Of a stretch of DNA of 37,630 nt, positions 1-10,176 are shown piece after piece (within the stretch, counting starts at the first letter, position 1; each line of letters starts with the position of its first letter). Both the position numbers and the translations under genes were made by a program. Below the pieces are notes generated by a model. The model was given only the letters and a program-made list of their open reading frames with translations, was not told the origin of the DNA and ran no database searches. Location: contig JAOZVV010000075.1 of NCBI GenBank assembly GCA_025869365.1, positions 1 through 37,630 of the forward strand. Reading direction: 5' to 3'. The DNA is from Pseudonocardia sp. GTDB lineage: Bacteria > Actinomycetota > Actinomycetes > Mycobacteriales > Pseudonocardiaceae.

Positions 1-1163
1 CGGTCCGCGGCCACTCCAACGTCCAGGGCGACCGGACGATGGGCATCTGGGAGCGTGCCCCCGGCTCCTTCCTGGACGCGCTGCAGGAGGAGTTCGGCTT
101 CGACCCGCCCCGGGAGAACGGCCAGGACGTGGTCGGCTCCATCCGCGGGATGCGGGACGGGAAGATCCACGTCTTCGTGGGCCTCGGCGGCAACTTCACG
201 CAGGCCACGCCGGACACCGACGTGACCGCGGAGGCGCTGCGGAAGCTCCGGATGACGGTGCAGATCTCGACCAAGCTCAACCGCTCCCACCTGGTCTGCG
301 GCGAGACCGCGCTGATCCTGCCGGCCCTGGGCCGCACGGAGACCGATGTCCAGGCCTCCGGGGAGCAGTGGATCTCCGTCGAGGACTCGACGTGCTCGGT
401 CCACTCCTCGCGCGGCCCGCTGGCCCCGGCGAGTGGGCACCTGCGCTCCGAGGTCTCGATCCTCACCTCGATCGCCGAGGCGACGATCGGCGACCGGTAC
501 GGCATCGACTGGCGAGCCATGCGGGACGACTACCGGGCCATCCGCGCGCACATCTCGCGCGTGGTGCCGGGGTGCGAGAGCTACGAGGTGAACGTCCGAC
601 GTCCGGGCGGCTACCTGATGCCGCACCCGCCGCGGGACTCGCGCACCTTCGACACCGGTTCCGGGCGCGCCGAGTTCGCGGCGTCCCCCATCGAGCTGCT
701 GCAGGTGCCGCCGGGACACGTCGTGCTGCAGACCCTGCGCAGCCACGACCAGTTCAACACCACGATCTACGGGCTCAGCGACCGCTACCGCGGCGTCGAG
801 GGCGGCCGGCGCGTGGTGTTCCTGCACCGCGAGGACATCACCGCGCTCGGCTTCTCGAACGGGGACATGGTGGACCTCGTGACGAGGTGGGACGACGACG
901 ACATCGAGCGCTGCGCCCGGGAGTTCCGGATCGTCGAGTACGACACCCCGCGCGGTTCGGCGGCGGCGTACTACCCGGAGACCAACCCGCTGGTGCCGCT
1001 GGACTCCATCGCGGTGTCGAGCAACCAGCCGGCGTACAAGTCCGTCATCGTGTCCCTCGTCCCCGCCGGGACGGGACCGGGGCCCGACGGCGGCGCGGGC
1101 CAGGACGGCGACGGCTCGGGCCGGTCCCCCAAGTCGGACCCGGAGCCGGTGCACCTGTCCTGA
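1..1163 (+). CDS. Molybdopterin oxidoreductase, YdeP/FdhF-like, 3' part
   Basis: The gene is cut by the left edge. The frame is open from base 3, before the first in-frame ATG at 39, and reads VRGHSNVQGDRTMGIWER, which is typical of the interior of the FdhF/YdeP family of formate-dehydrogenase-like molybdoenzymes. The segment matches the later molybdopterin domains: a GLGGNFTQATPDT stretch (cofactor contact region), then TKLNRSHLVCGETALILP, and a C-terminal molydop-binding barrel around the QFNTTIYGLSDRYRG stretch. The N-terminal Fe-S region and start lie outside the window. The last 30 residues are a Gly/Asp/Pro-rich tail. Family members are cytoplasmic and their physiological substrates are mostly unknown, so formate oxidation should not be assumed. 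The Clp-like gene follows after 64 bases on the same strand. Confident of the family, not of the substrate. Confidence 0.88.
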   Translation, partial: VRGHSNVQGDRTMGIWERAPGSFLDALQEEFGFDPPRENGQDVVGSIRGMRDGKIHVFVGLGGNFTQATPDTDVTAEALRKLRMTVQISTKLNRSHLVCGETALILPALGRTETDVQASGEQWISVEDSTCSVHSSRGPLAPASGHLRSEVSILTSIAEATIGDRYGIDWRAMRDDYRAIRAHISRVVPGCESYEVNVRRPGGYLMPHPPRDSRTFDTGSGRAEFAASPIELLQVPPGHVVLQTLRSHDQFNTTIYGLSDRYRGVEGGRRVVFLHREDITALGFSNGDMVDLVTRWDDDDIERCAREFRIVEYDTPRGSAAAYYPETNPLVPLDSIAVSSNQPAYKSVIVSLVPAGTGPGPDGGAGQDGDGSGRSPKSDPEPVHLS

Positions 1164-1227
1164 GCAGCACCGGGGAGCGGCGGGGTACAACGGAGGAGGC
1201 GGACCAGATCCGCCGAGGAGGCGCACC

Positions 1228-3246
<2,019 letters not shown>

Positions 3247-3369
3247 GGCCGCGCGGCCCCACACCTCTCGCCGAGATCGCCACCGGAATGGTTCGATCAC
3301 GGCCGTACCGGTCCGGTGTCGGGCCCGGCACGCGCCGTCCGGCACACTCCGCTCGGCGAAGGGAGGCGG

Positions 3370-4920
3370 ATGACGACATCGGTGGACGGCCGGTACCCCG
3401 GTCGCGGCACGCCCCGGGTGCTGGTGGTGGGCGCGGGGCCGACCGGGCTCGTGGTCTCCCTGCTGCTCGCCCGGGAGGGCGTGGCGAGCACCGTCGTCGA
3501 GCGCCGTTCGGCGCCCCATCCGCTGCCGCGGGCCGTGCACCTGGACGACGAGTCCGTCCGGATCCTGCAGCGGGCGGGGGTCGCCGAGGCGTTCGCCGCG
3601 ATCAGCAGGCCGTCCGCCGGGCTGCGCCTGCTCGACGCCCGGCACCGCCCGTTCGCGGTGTTCACGCGCAGGACGGACGGCCGGCACGGCTGGCCGGAGT
3701 CGAACGTCTTCGACCAGCCTGCGCTCGAGGAGATGCTGTGGGCGAAGGTGCAGCGGTCCCCGCTGGTCAGGCTGCGGCCGGGGGTCGAGCTCATCGACGT
3801 CTTCCCCGCCGGCCGGGTCACCCTGCGCCGCCTCCCCTCCGGTGCCGGCCCGGGTGGCGAGCTCGACCACGAGGAGTTCGACGCCGTCCTCGGTTGCGAC
3901 GGCGCGACCAGCACGGTCCGCGAGGGGATGGGTCCCCGGAGCCGGGACCTGGGGTTCACCGAGCGCTGGTTCGTGGTCGACGTGCGCTGCGCCCGCCCGA
4001 TCCCCGGCTGGGGCGGCGTCGACCAGATCTGCGACCCGCGCCGCGCCGCGACGTTCCTGGCCCTGCCGGGCCACCGCTACCGGTGGGAGTTCCGGATGCG
4101 CCGCGACGAGAGCGCCGACGACCTGCTGGCCCGCCTCGACGAGCTCACCGCACCGTGGCGCCGGGACGTCCGGGCGGAGGAGCTGGAGGTGGTGCGCGCG
4201 GCGGAGTACGTGTTCCGGGCGCGGATCGCGGGCCGCTGGCGGGACGGGCGGGTCCTGCTCCTCGGCGACGCCGCCCACCAGAGCCCGCCGTTCATCGGCC
4301 AGGGCCTCGGCGCCGGCCTGCGGGACGCCCACAACCTGGCCTGGAAGCTCGCGGCGGTCCTGCGCGGGGACGTCCCCCCGGCCCTGGAGGACCGGATGCT
4401 GGACAGCTACCAGCACGAACGCGGCCCACAGGTGGAGGCGATGATCAAGGGCGCGGTCCGGGTCGGCCGGGCCATGACGGGCGGCCGCGACGCCGTCGCG
4501 GCGGTGGGGGGCTCGCTGGCCAGGAGCGCGCTGCGGCTGCCCGGCGTGCGCGCGCGGGCGGCGCGGGGGCTCGTCACCCGCCACCCCGCGGGCTTCCAGG
4601 TGGATCCGCGCCGCGACCGTCGGGACCTCACCGGGGCCGTCTGTCCCCAGCCCGTCGTCACGCTCGACGGCCGCCCGGTCCTGCTCGACGAGGCCCTGCC
4701 CTCCGGCCACGTCCTGCTCACCGACGGCCCGGTCCCCGCAGGCCTGCGCGCGCGGGCGCGGCTGCTGCGGGCCCGCGTGGTGCAGGTCGGGACCGGGGAG
4801 GGGGACGTCCGCGTGGACTGCGCCGAGCTGCGGACCTGGTTGCAGGAGGGCGGCTGCGCGGCGGTCCTGCTGCGCCCGGACCGCGTCGTCCTCGCGTCGG
4901 CGGCCCGCCCGGGCGGGTGA
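3370..4920 (+). CDS. FAD-dependent aromatic hydroxylase (MhpA/PheA family)
   Basis: A 516-residue class A flavoprotein monooxygenase that would use NAD(P)H and O2 to hydroxylate a phenolic ring. It shows the dinucleotide motif GAGPTG (residues 21-26), the DG motif in LGCDGATSTVR, and the GD motif LLLGDAAHQSPPFIGQGLGAG, in the order typical of p-hydroxybenzoate and 3-(3-hydroxyphenyl)propionate hydroxylases. A C-terminal thioredoxin-like tail of about 100 residues is present. The ATG at 3370 follows GGGAGG closely; an upstream in-frame GTG at 3316 lacks a ribosome site. It runs convergently into idi with only 7 bases between the stops. Beside a type III PKS, methyltransferase and prenyltransferase, a role in hydroxylating an alkylresorcinol-like product (as SrsC or AgqC hydroxylases do) is plausible but inferred. 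Catabolic hydroxylation is the alternative. Confidence 0.85.
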   Translation: MTTSVDGRYPGRGTPRVLVVGAGPTGLVVSLLLAREGVASTVVERRSAPHPLPRAVHLDDESVRILQRAGVAEAFAAISRPSAGLRLLDARHRPFAVFTRRTDGRHGWPESNVFDQPALEEMLWAKVQRSPLVRLRPGVELIDVFPAGRVTLRRLPSGAGPGGELDHEEFDAVLGCDGATSTVREGMGPRSRDLGFTERWFVVDVRCARPIPGWGGVDQICDPRRAATFLALPGHRYRWEFRMRRDESADDLLARLDELTAPWRRDVRAEELEVVRAAEYVFRARIAGRWRDGRVLLLGDAAHQSPPFIGQGLGAGLRDAHNLAWKLAAVLRGDVPPALEDRMLDSYQHERGPQVEAMIKGAVRVGRAMTGGRDAVAAVGGSLARSALRLPGVRARAARGLVTRHPAGFQVDPRRDRRDLTGAVCPQPVVTLDGRPVLLDEALPSGHVLLTDGPVPAGLRARARLLRARVVQVGTGEGDVRVDCAELRTWLQEGGCAAVLLRPDRVVLASAARPGG

Positions 4921-4927
4921 GCGGTCC

Positions 4928-5473
4928 TCAGCCGGCCGAGGGGACGACGCCGAGGCCGTCGAGCAGCGAGGCCTGCAGCCGGGCCCAGGGCGACAGACCG
5001 CTCTCCGGGTCCTCGGCCGCCTCGAGGAACCGCGGCCAGCTCCACCACCGGAAGTCCTCGACCTCGGCCGGGTCCGGCCGCGGCTCGCCGGTCAGCGTGC
5101 AGACGAAGACCGGGCACAGCTCGTTCTCCTCGACGCCCTCGAACGACGCCCGGTACCCGAAGTCCGGCAGGACCAGGCGCAGACCCGACGCCCGCAGGCC
5201 CAGCTCGTCCGCGAGGCGGCGGTGCACGGCGTCCTCCGGGTCCTCCCCGGGCGCCGGGTGCCCGCAGCACGTGTTGGTCCACAGCAGCGGGAAGGTGCGT
5301 TTGTGCCGGGAGCGCCGGGTGATCAGCAACCGCCCGGCGCTGTCGAAGCCGTAGCAGGAGAAGGCGAGGTGGCGGGGTGTGGTCTCCCCGTGCACGGTCT
5401 CCTTGTCCGCCACCCCGACGGCCCGCCCGTCGTCGTCGAGCAGCACGACCTGTTCGCGTCCCCTGGCGCCCAT
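4928..5473 (-). CDS. idi: Isopentenyl-diphosphate delta-isomerase, type 1
   Basis: A 181-residue Nudix-fold enzyme that interconverts IPP and DMAPP, the C5 units for prenyl chains, in the cytoplasm. The catalytic Cys lies in TNTCCGHP and the catalytic Glu in ENELCPVF. The metal-binding His/Glu residues sit in the Nudix-like DAVHRRLADELG segment. Length matches bacterial type I Idi. The ATG at 5473 follows a GGGAGAGG-like ribosome site. The frame stays open upstream, but that part is antisense to the PKS gene and not used. It is the last gene of a minus-strand run methyltransferase-PKS-idi, 29 bases after the PKS stop. Placement of idi with a UbiA prenyltransferase and a prenyl-reductase-type flavoprotein suggests it feeds a dedicated prenylation pathway rather than only general isoprenoid supply. 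Confidence 0.95.
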   Translation of the reverse strand: MGARGREQVVLLDDDGRAVGVADKETVHGETTPRHLAFSCYGFDSAGRLLITRRSRHKRTFPLLWTNTCCGHPAPGEDPEDAVHRRLADELGLRASGLRLVLPDFGYRASFEGVEENELCPVFVCTLTGEPRPDPAEVEDFRWWSWPRFLEAAEDPESGLSPWARLQASLLDGLGVVPSAG

Positions 5474-5502
5474 ACCTCTCCCGTCCTCGCGTCGATCGGC
5501 GT

Positions 5503-6573
5503 TCAGCGCGCCCGCAGCAGGGCGGCATAGAGGGTGAGCCCGGGGCCGAAGGCCATCGCGACGACCGTACGGCTCCGGCGTGGCCGGCCGGCGTCGCGGA
5601 GGGCGTCGAGCACCATCAGCACGGTCGCGGACGAGCAGTTGCCCCGCTCGGCCAGCACGCCGCGCGAGGCGTCCAGGGCGTCGCCGGGCAGGTCCAGCCG
5701 CTCGGCCACGGTGTCCAGGATCTTCGGCCCGCCCGGGTGCACGGCCCAGCCGTCGACGTCGCCGATCGCGAGGCCGTGCCGCCCGAGCAGGCCGGTCACC
5801 ATGCCGCGGACGTGCCGGCCGAGGACCCGCGGTACCTCGGGGGACAGCCCCATCCGGAAGCCCAGATCGGTGACGTCCCAGGTCATGTGGTCCGCGGTCG
5901 CCGGGTCCGTCACGGCGGCGACGTCGACCACCTCCAGACCCGGGGCCTCGCGCCCGGGCCGCTGTCCCGGCTCGACCACGACGGCCACCGCCGCGTCGCC
6001 GAACAACGCGTGCGAGACGGCCTGGCCCAGGTCGTCGGACCGCGGCTGCACGTGCAGCGACGTCAGCTCGCAGCAGAGGAGCAGGGCGGGCCGGCCACGG
6101 GCCACGACGTAGTCCGAGACCGCGCCCAGCCCGGGGATCGCGGCGTAGCAGCCCATGTGTCCGACGACGAGTCGTTGCAGGTGCGGGGCCATCCCGAGGT
6201 CCGCGGCGATCCGGATGTCCAGGCCGGGGGTCGCGTACCCGGTGCAGGAGACGACCGCGAACTGGCCGACGTCCTCGGGCCGCAGCCCGGCGTCCGCCAG
6301 CGCGGCGCCGACGGCCTCCTTGCCGAGCGGGAGCGCCTCGACGCCGTAGCGGCGCATCCGGTCCCCGGTCGACCAGCCCGAGACGTCCTCGGCCATCGGG
6401 TTCACCGCCGCGTGCCGGCGCCGCACCCCGGCTCCGCGGAAGATCCGCCCGGCCACCCGGTCGTCCGTGAAGTGCCCGGCGAAGCACCGCTCCCACACCT
6501 CCGGCTGCTCCAGCGCCGCACCGGGCAGGGCGGTGCCGAAGCCGGTGACGATCGCCCCGCCGCCGGGCCTCAC
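5503..6573 (-). CDS. Type III polyketide synthase
   Basis: A 356-residue chalcone/stilbene-synthase-fold ketosynthase homodimer that extends a starter acyl-CoA with malonyl-CoA without an acyl carrier protein. The catalytic triad is complete: Cys142 in HMGCYAAIPG, His279 in WAVHPGGPKIL and Asn312 in ERGNCSSATV. The GFGPG-type loop near the C-terminus appears as AFGPGLTLYA. Length is normal for bacterial members. The GTG start at 6573 overlaps the stop of the methyltransferase gene by 4 bases (GTGA), so the two are translationally coupled. The starter cannot be read from sequence. The companion UbiG-like methyltransferase, hydroxylase and prenyltransferase point to an alkylresorcinol, alkylpyrone or hydroquinone lipid rather than tetrahydroxynaphthalene, but that is inference. 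Confidence 0.93.
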   Translation of the reverse strand: MRPGGGAIVTGFGTALPGAALEQPEVWERCFAGHFTDDRVAGRIFRGAGVRRRHAAVNPMAEDVSGWSTGDRMRRYGVEALPLGKEAVGAALADAGLRPEDVGQFAVVSCTGYATPGLDIRIAADLGMAPHLQRLVVGHMGCYAAIPGLGAVSDYVVARGRPALLLCCELTSLHVQPRSDDLGQAVSHALFGDAAVAVVVEPGQRPGREAPGLEVVDVAAVTDPATADHMTWDVTDLGFRMGLSPEVPRVLGRHVRGMVTGLLGRHGLAIGDVDGWAVHPGGPKILDTVAERLDLPGDALDASRGVLAERGNCSSATVLMVLDALRDAGRPRRSRTVVAMAFGPGLTLYAALLRAR

Positions 6574-7265
6574 ACCGGGCCCCGCCGGCCGACGCCCTGG
6601 AACAGCACCGCCGTCGTCGGCACCGGGACCATCCGCACCAGGTCCGCGCGCCCGGCCGCCCAGCGCAGGAGATCGACGAGCGACGGCCGGATCCCCCGCA
6701 GCTCCAGGGCGACGCCGTGCCGCGCGCACTCCCGGCGCAGGATCCCCCGGTCCACGAACAGGCGCGGATCGTGGATGCCCGGCGGCGGCCCGCCCGGCAG
6801 GCGTTCGGCGAGGGTGACGGCGACGAGCCGGGCGAGCGCGGTGGCCGCGATGGTGTCCAGGACGAGCAGCCCGCCCGGCCGCAGCACCCGGCAGGCCTCG
6901 GCCAGGACGGCGGGCAGGTCCGGGACGTGTTCCAGGATCTCCCCGGCCACGACGACGTCCGCGCAGCCGGTCGTCAGCGGCACCCGGGCGACGTCCCCCC
7001 GCACCGCCGCGACCCCGTGCTCGCCGGCCTGCCGCAGGGCCGTCGCCGTCAGGTCCACCCCGACGTGGCGGTAGCCCTTCCCGGCGATCCGGGGCGCGAG
7101 CAGCCCGCCGCCGCACCCGAGATCGACGAGGAGCCCGCCGCCCGGCCCGGCCGGGGGCACCAGGTCCGCCCGGGCCGCCGCGAGCCAGTGCAGCATCGCG
7201 AAACCGCCCCGCGGGTCCCACCACTCGTCGACGAGGTCGTCGTACTGGCCCGGATCGTTGCGCAT
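6570..7265 (-). CDS. SAM methyltransferase, UbiG-like
   Basis: A class I SAM-dependent methyltransferase of 231 residues. Motif I is LLVDLGCGGGLLAP, the acidic residue after strand 2 is in HVGVDLT, and motif III/IV is in VVVAGEILEHVPDL. The N-terminus MRNDPGQYDDLVDEWW and the FAMLHWLAAARADLVPP stretch resemble UbiG-type O-methyltransferases that act on catechol or hydroquinone hydroxyls. I chose the ATG at 7265 because the family-like sequence starts there. A GTG at 7316 would add 17 residues whose codons are less GC-biased than the rest and which look non-conserved. Its stop overlaps the PKS start by 4 bases, so it is probably the first gene of the methyltransferase-PKS-idi operon and would O-methylate the polyketide product. 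Confidence 0.85.
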   Translation of the reverse strand: MRNDPGQYDDLVDEWWDPRGGFAMLHWLAAARADLVPPAGPGGGLLVDLGCGGGLLAPRIAGKGYRHVGVDLTATALRQAGEHGVAAVRGDVARVPLTTGCADVVVAGEILEHVPDLPAVLAEACRVLRPGGLLVLDTIAATALARLVAVTLAERLPGGPPPGIHDPRLFVDRGILRRECARHGVALELRGIRPSLVDLLRWAAGRADLVRMVPVPTTAVLFQGVGRRGPV

Positions 7266-7318
7266 CCTGCCGCGCCCGGCCCTGTCCGGCGGAGCACCTT
7301 CACGGACGTCGGCCACCC

Positions 7319-7339
7319 CCCGAGAGTGTCAGACTCGGG
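7319..7339. promoter_or_regulatory. Inverted repeat in a divergent promoter region
   Basis: CCCGAG (7319-7324) and CTCGGG (7334-7339) form a perfect 6-base inverted repeat with a 9-base centre. It lies between the divergent methyltransferase and prenyltransferase genes and ends 3 bases before the prenyltransferase ATG at 7343. It could be an operator shared by both directions or a 5'-end hairpin. No regulator gene adjoins it directly; the GntR gene at 9401 is the nearest candidate. Confidence 0.35.
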
Positions 7340-7342
7340 CCC

Positions 7343-8182
7343 ATGCGGCGCTACGGGACGACCACGATCGCGTTGCTCCGGTCCTGCCACCCCGAGCCGA
7401 CGGCGGCCGTCACGCTCATGATCACCGCTCTCGCGGTGACGACGGGCCACTCCCCGACCGGGGTGCTGCTGATCGCGCTCGCGGTGCTGAGCGGGCAGCT
7501 CTCCATCGGCTGGCTCAACGACTCCCTCGACGCCGAGCGGGACCGGGCGGTCGGGCGCACGGACAAACCCGTCGTCGCCGGTGACGTGTCCGCGCGCACG
7601 GTCGGGATCGCGACGGCGGTCGCGGCGGTCGCGTGCGTACCGCTGTCCCTGGCCTGCGGGCTGTGGGCAGGCCTGCTGCACCTGGTGGCCGTCGCGGCCG
7701 GGTGGGCCTACGACCTGGGGCTGAAGTCGACGGCCTGGTCGGTCGCGCCGTACGTCGTGTGCTTCGGGCTGCTGCCGGTGGTGGTCGTCGTCGCCCTGCC
7801 GGGCTCGCCGGTGCCGCCGTGGTGGCTGCCGGCCGCCGGGGCGCTCGTCGGCGCGGGCGCGCACTTCGCGAACGTCCTCCCCGACCTCGACGACGACGCG
7901 GCGACCGGTGTGCGCGGGCTGCCGCACCGCCTCGGCGCGGCCCGGAGCCGGGTGGCCGCCGCGGTCCTGCTCCTGGCCGCGACGGTCGTGCTCGCCGTCG
8001 CGGCCCCGATCCCGCGCCCGCTCGCACTCGCGGTCCCGGTCGTGGCGGCCCTGGTGCTCGCGGGTGGGTTCCGGGCGGGTCGCCGGCCGGGCTCGCGGGC
8101 GCCGTTCCGGGCGGTGCTGGTGGTGGCGGGCATCGCCGTCGTCCTGCTGGTGGCGGTCGGGCCCGCGCTGGTCGGCCCCTAG
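7343..8182 (+). CDS. UbiA-family membrane prenyltransferase
   Basis: A 279-residue integral membrane protein with about eight hydrophobic segments. The first Asp-rich prenyl-diphosphate motif is NDSLDAERD (residues 59-67), followed by DKPVVAG, and the second is NVLPDLDDD. Both are in the positions expected for UbiA/MenA-type aromatic prenyltransferases, which transfer a prenyl chain from its diphosphate to a phenolic or other acceptor at the membrane. No ribosome-binding sequence is seen before the ATG, so the message may be leaderless or nearly so. The gene is divergent from the methyltransferase-PKS-idi operon, and its stop overlaps the stop of the reductase-like gene by 4 bases. The context suggests it prenylates the type III PKS product. 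The family also includes digeranylgeranylglyceryl-phosphate and chlorophyll synthases, so the acceptor is inferred. Confidence 0.88.
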   Translation: MRRYGTTTIALLRSCHPEPTAAVTLMITALAVTTGHSPTGVLLIALAVLSGQLSIGWLNDSLDAERDRAVGRTDKPVVAGDVSARTVGIATAVAAVACVPLSLACGLWAGLLHLVAVAAGWAYDLGLKSTAWSVAPYVVCFGLLPVVVVVALPGSPVPPWWLPAAGALVGAGAHFANVLPDLDDDAATGVRGLPHRLGAARSRVAAAVLLLAATVVLAVAAPIPRPLALAVPVVAALVLAGGFRAGRRPGSRAPFRAVLVVAGIAVVLLVAVGPALVGP

Positions 8183-9303
8183 AAGGGCCGCAGCCGGGCG
8201 AGGACCAGCGCGAACGCGACGGGCGGGACGGTGCCGCGGGCCAGCCCGAGGTCCACCGCGGCGTCGAAGACGGACTGGTGCGCACCCGCCGCCGCGATCG
8301 CCGCGTCCAGGAACCGCGGCCGGGCCATCAGCCGCGCCAGCGCGCCGCTGTGCCGGTGGTGCCGGCCGAACGCGCGGTGCATGGCGCGCCGGTGGACGGT
8401 GCCCGCGGCGGCTCCCTCGAGCGCGGCCTGCCCGGCCAGCGCGCCGGAGGCCACCGCGTCGTAGATGCCCTCGCCGGTCAGCGGGTTGACCGTCGCCGCG
8501 GCGTCGCCGGCCAGCAGCACCCGCCCGTCCGGATGCAGCCGCGGGCCGTTCGACAGCGGCAGGTGATGGCCGCGGACCGTGTCCGGGTCCGGCTCCTGGC
8601 CGGGCAGCAAGCGGTGCAACTGCTCCAGGAACGCCTGCCGGCTCTCGCTCCCCCGCCGGTCGAACACCCCGTACCCGACGTTCGCGCCGCCACCCGGGAG
8701 CGGGAACGACCACGCGTACGCCGGGTGGTCGCCCTGCGCGTACTCGATCATCAGGGCGGACCGGCCGAGGTCGTGCGGGGTGTACCCGCGGATCGCGACC
8801 GCGGTGGCGTCCGGCGGCGTCACCGGAGGACCGAGCAGGCGCCGCACCGCCGAGTTCGCCCCGTCCGCCCCGATGACGACGCGCGCGGCGATCTCGCCGT
8901 CGAGCACGACCCGGTCCGCCCGGACGTCCATCCGGCGCACCCGGTGCCGGCGCAGCTCCGCGCCGTGGCGCAGCGCCGCCTCGACGAGCGCGGCGTCGAG
9001 GACCAGCCGCGGGATCACCCGATTCGGCCGCGCGCAGAACCGGTCGACCACCCGGCCGGTCGGGGTCCGCAGCCGCAACCGGGGCACGGGCGGGGACAGC
9101 TCCTCCAGCCCCGGCGCGCCGAGTGCGGCGAGCAGGTCGAACACCGGCGCGGCCACGCCGTCGCCGCAGGTCTTGTCCCGCGGGAAGGTCGCGGCGTCGA
9201 GCAGCAGGACCCGGGCCTCCGGGCGGAGCTGCCGCACGCGCAGGGCGGCGGCCGACCCCGCGGGTCCCGCGCCCACGATCGCGACGTCGTAGACGGTGTC
9301 CAT
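8179..9303 (-). CDS. Geranylgeranyl reductase-family flavoprotein
   Basis: A 374-residue FAD-dependent oxidoreductase. The Rossmann motif is GAGPAG (residues 11-16). FPRDKTCGDG and YAWSFPLPGGGANVGYG are signature stretches of the geranylgeranyl reductase family, which saturates prenyl chains of lipids, quinones and chlorophylls. The second FAD motif is RVLLAGDAAATVNPLTGEGI. The ATG at 9303 follows a GGAGGGGG ribosome site. It lies tail to tail with the prenyltransferase gene (4-base overlap). In this setting it probably reduces one or more double bonds of the attached prenyl chain, giving a dihydroprenyl product. Hydroxylation is an alternative because the family is related to aromatic monooxygenases, but the FPLPGG motif favours reduction. 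Confidence 0.86.
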   Translation of the reverse strand: MDTVYDVAIVGAGPAGSAAALRVRQLRPEARVLLLDAATFPRDKTCGDGVAAPVFDLLAALGAPGLEELSPPVPRLRLRTPTGRVVDRFCARPNRVIPRLVLDAALVEAALRHGAELRRHRVRRMDVRADRVVLDGEIAARVVIGADGANSAVRRLLGPPVTPPDATAVAIRGYTPHDLGRSALMIEYAQGDHPAYAWSFPLPGGGANVGYGVFDRRGSESRQAFLEQLHRLLPGQEPDPDTVRGHHLPLSNGPRLHPDGRVLLAGDAAATVNPLTGEGIYDAVASGALAGQAALEGAAAGTVHRRAMHRAFGRHHRHSGALARLMARPRFLDAAIAAAGAHQSVFDAAVDLGLARGTVPPVAFALVLARLRPF

Positions 9304-9400
9304 CGCCCCCTCCAGCCGGACGGCACCCGGTTCCGTCCCCGGTCAGCGTGCCTCACGGGCTGGTGCGGCGCGCGCCCCCGCCGCGATCGGCCCGCCGCGG

Positions 9401-10057
9401 TCAGCCGGCCGGGGACTCCTCGCGGACCAGTGCGGCGATCCGCACGTCCCGGGTGCGTTCGAGATGGGCCCGCAGCAGCGTGCGCGCGGCGTCCTGGTCT
9501 CCGGCGGTGATCGCCTCGAGCACGTCGGTGTGCTCGTCGTCGGAGGACTCGAGGTTCGGGTTGCGGGACATGTCGACACTGTCGTAGAGCGCCAGCTGCA
9601 GGGCGAGGCTCTCCAGGATCGTGGTGATGGTCGGGTTGTGGCAGGCCTGGCGCAGCACCGCGTGCCAGCGGCCGTGCAGCATCCGGACCTGGTCCGGGTC
9701 CGTCGCCTGCCGGGCCTCCTCGTGGACGTGCCGGAGGCGGGCGAGGTCCAGGGCCGAGCGGTGGGCGGCGGCGGACGCCGCCGCCTCGGCCTCCAGCGCG
9801 ATCCGGGCCTGGTAGATCTCGACGACCTCGGTGGCGGTGAGCGTGCGGACCTGCGGGCCGCGGCTGCCCCGGACCACGAGTCCGTCGCATTCCAGGCGCA
9901 GGATCGCCTCGCGCACCGGCGCCCGGCCGACGCCGAGCCGCGCCGCGATCGCCGTCTCCAGCAGCGTCGTGCCCGGAGGCAGGGCGCCACCGACGATCTC
10001 GTCCCGGAGCGTCTGGTACTGCGCCTCCCCGGCGCCGGTCGGCGTAGGCGCGGCCAC
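9401..10057 (-). CDS. GntR-family regulator, FadR (FCD) subfamily
   Basis: A 218-residue transcription factor. A winged helix-turn-helix occupies about residues 10-75, with LLETAIAARLGVGRAPVREAI-type recognition helices. An all-helical FCD ligand domain follows with metal-ligand-like residues in the YQARIALE region and in LHGRWHAVLRQACHN. The GTG start at 10057 is preceded by GAGGGGGG. Such proteins usually repress a neighbouring catabolic operon and release DNA on binding a carboxylate or related effector. It is divergent from the six-gene operon starting at 10466, with a candidate operator at 10112-10121. That operon is the most likely target. Control of the prenyl-polyketide locus on its other side is less likely. 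Confidence 0.9.
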   Translation of the reverse strand: MAAPTPTGAGEAQYQTLRDEIVGGALPPGTTLLETAIAARLGVGRAPVREAILRLECDGLVVRGSRGPQVRTLTATEVVEIYQARIALEAEAAASAAAHRSALDLARLRHVHEEARQATDPDQVRMLHGRWHAVLRQACHNPTITTILESLALQLALYDSVDMSRNPNLESSDDEHTDVLEAITAGDQDAARTLLRAHLERTRDVRIAALVREESPAG

Positions 10058-10111
10058 GCGTTCCCCCCTCGGTCGTCGATCTGCGTCTCTGCGCGATCAC
10101 TCTACGGCACC

Positions 10112-10121
10112 TGTCCGGACA
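10112..10121. promoter_or_regulatory. Candidate GntR operator, TGTCCGGACA
   Basis: TGTCCGGACA is a perfect 10-base palindrome 55 bases upstream of the GntR start, on the side facing the DapA operon. FadR-subfamily proteins usually bind short palindromes with GT and AC half-sites, which this fits. A second perfect palindrome, CCACGCGTGG, is at 10147-10156. Which of the two is bound cannot be decided from sequence. Confidence 0.45.
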
Positions 10122-10146
10122 AATTCCCGCTCATGGCGACGATCGT

Positions 10147-10156
10147 CCACGCGTGG
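10147..10156. promoter_or_regulatory. Palindrome upstream of the DapA-operon promoter
   Basis: CCACGCGTGG is a perfect palindrome 20 bases before the -35 element proposed at 10177. It sits within a slightly longer imperfect symmetry (GTCCACGCGTGGAGAC). It could be an activator or repressor site. There is no direct link to a specific protein. Confidence 0.25.
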
Positions 10157-10176
10157 AGACGTGCGTCGACACACGG

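Noticed and set aside
3247..3258. GGCCGCGCGGCC just after the Clp-like stop as a terminator
   Set aside because: Only four base pairs can form around a four-base loop. Palindromes of this kind are frequent in such GC-rich DNA.
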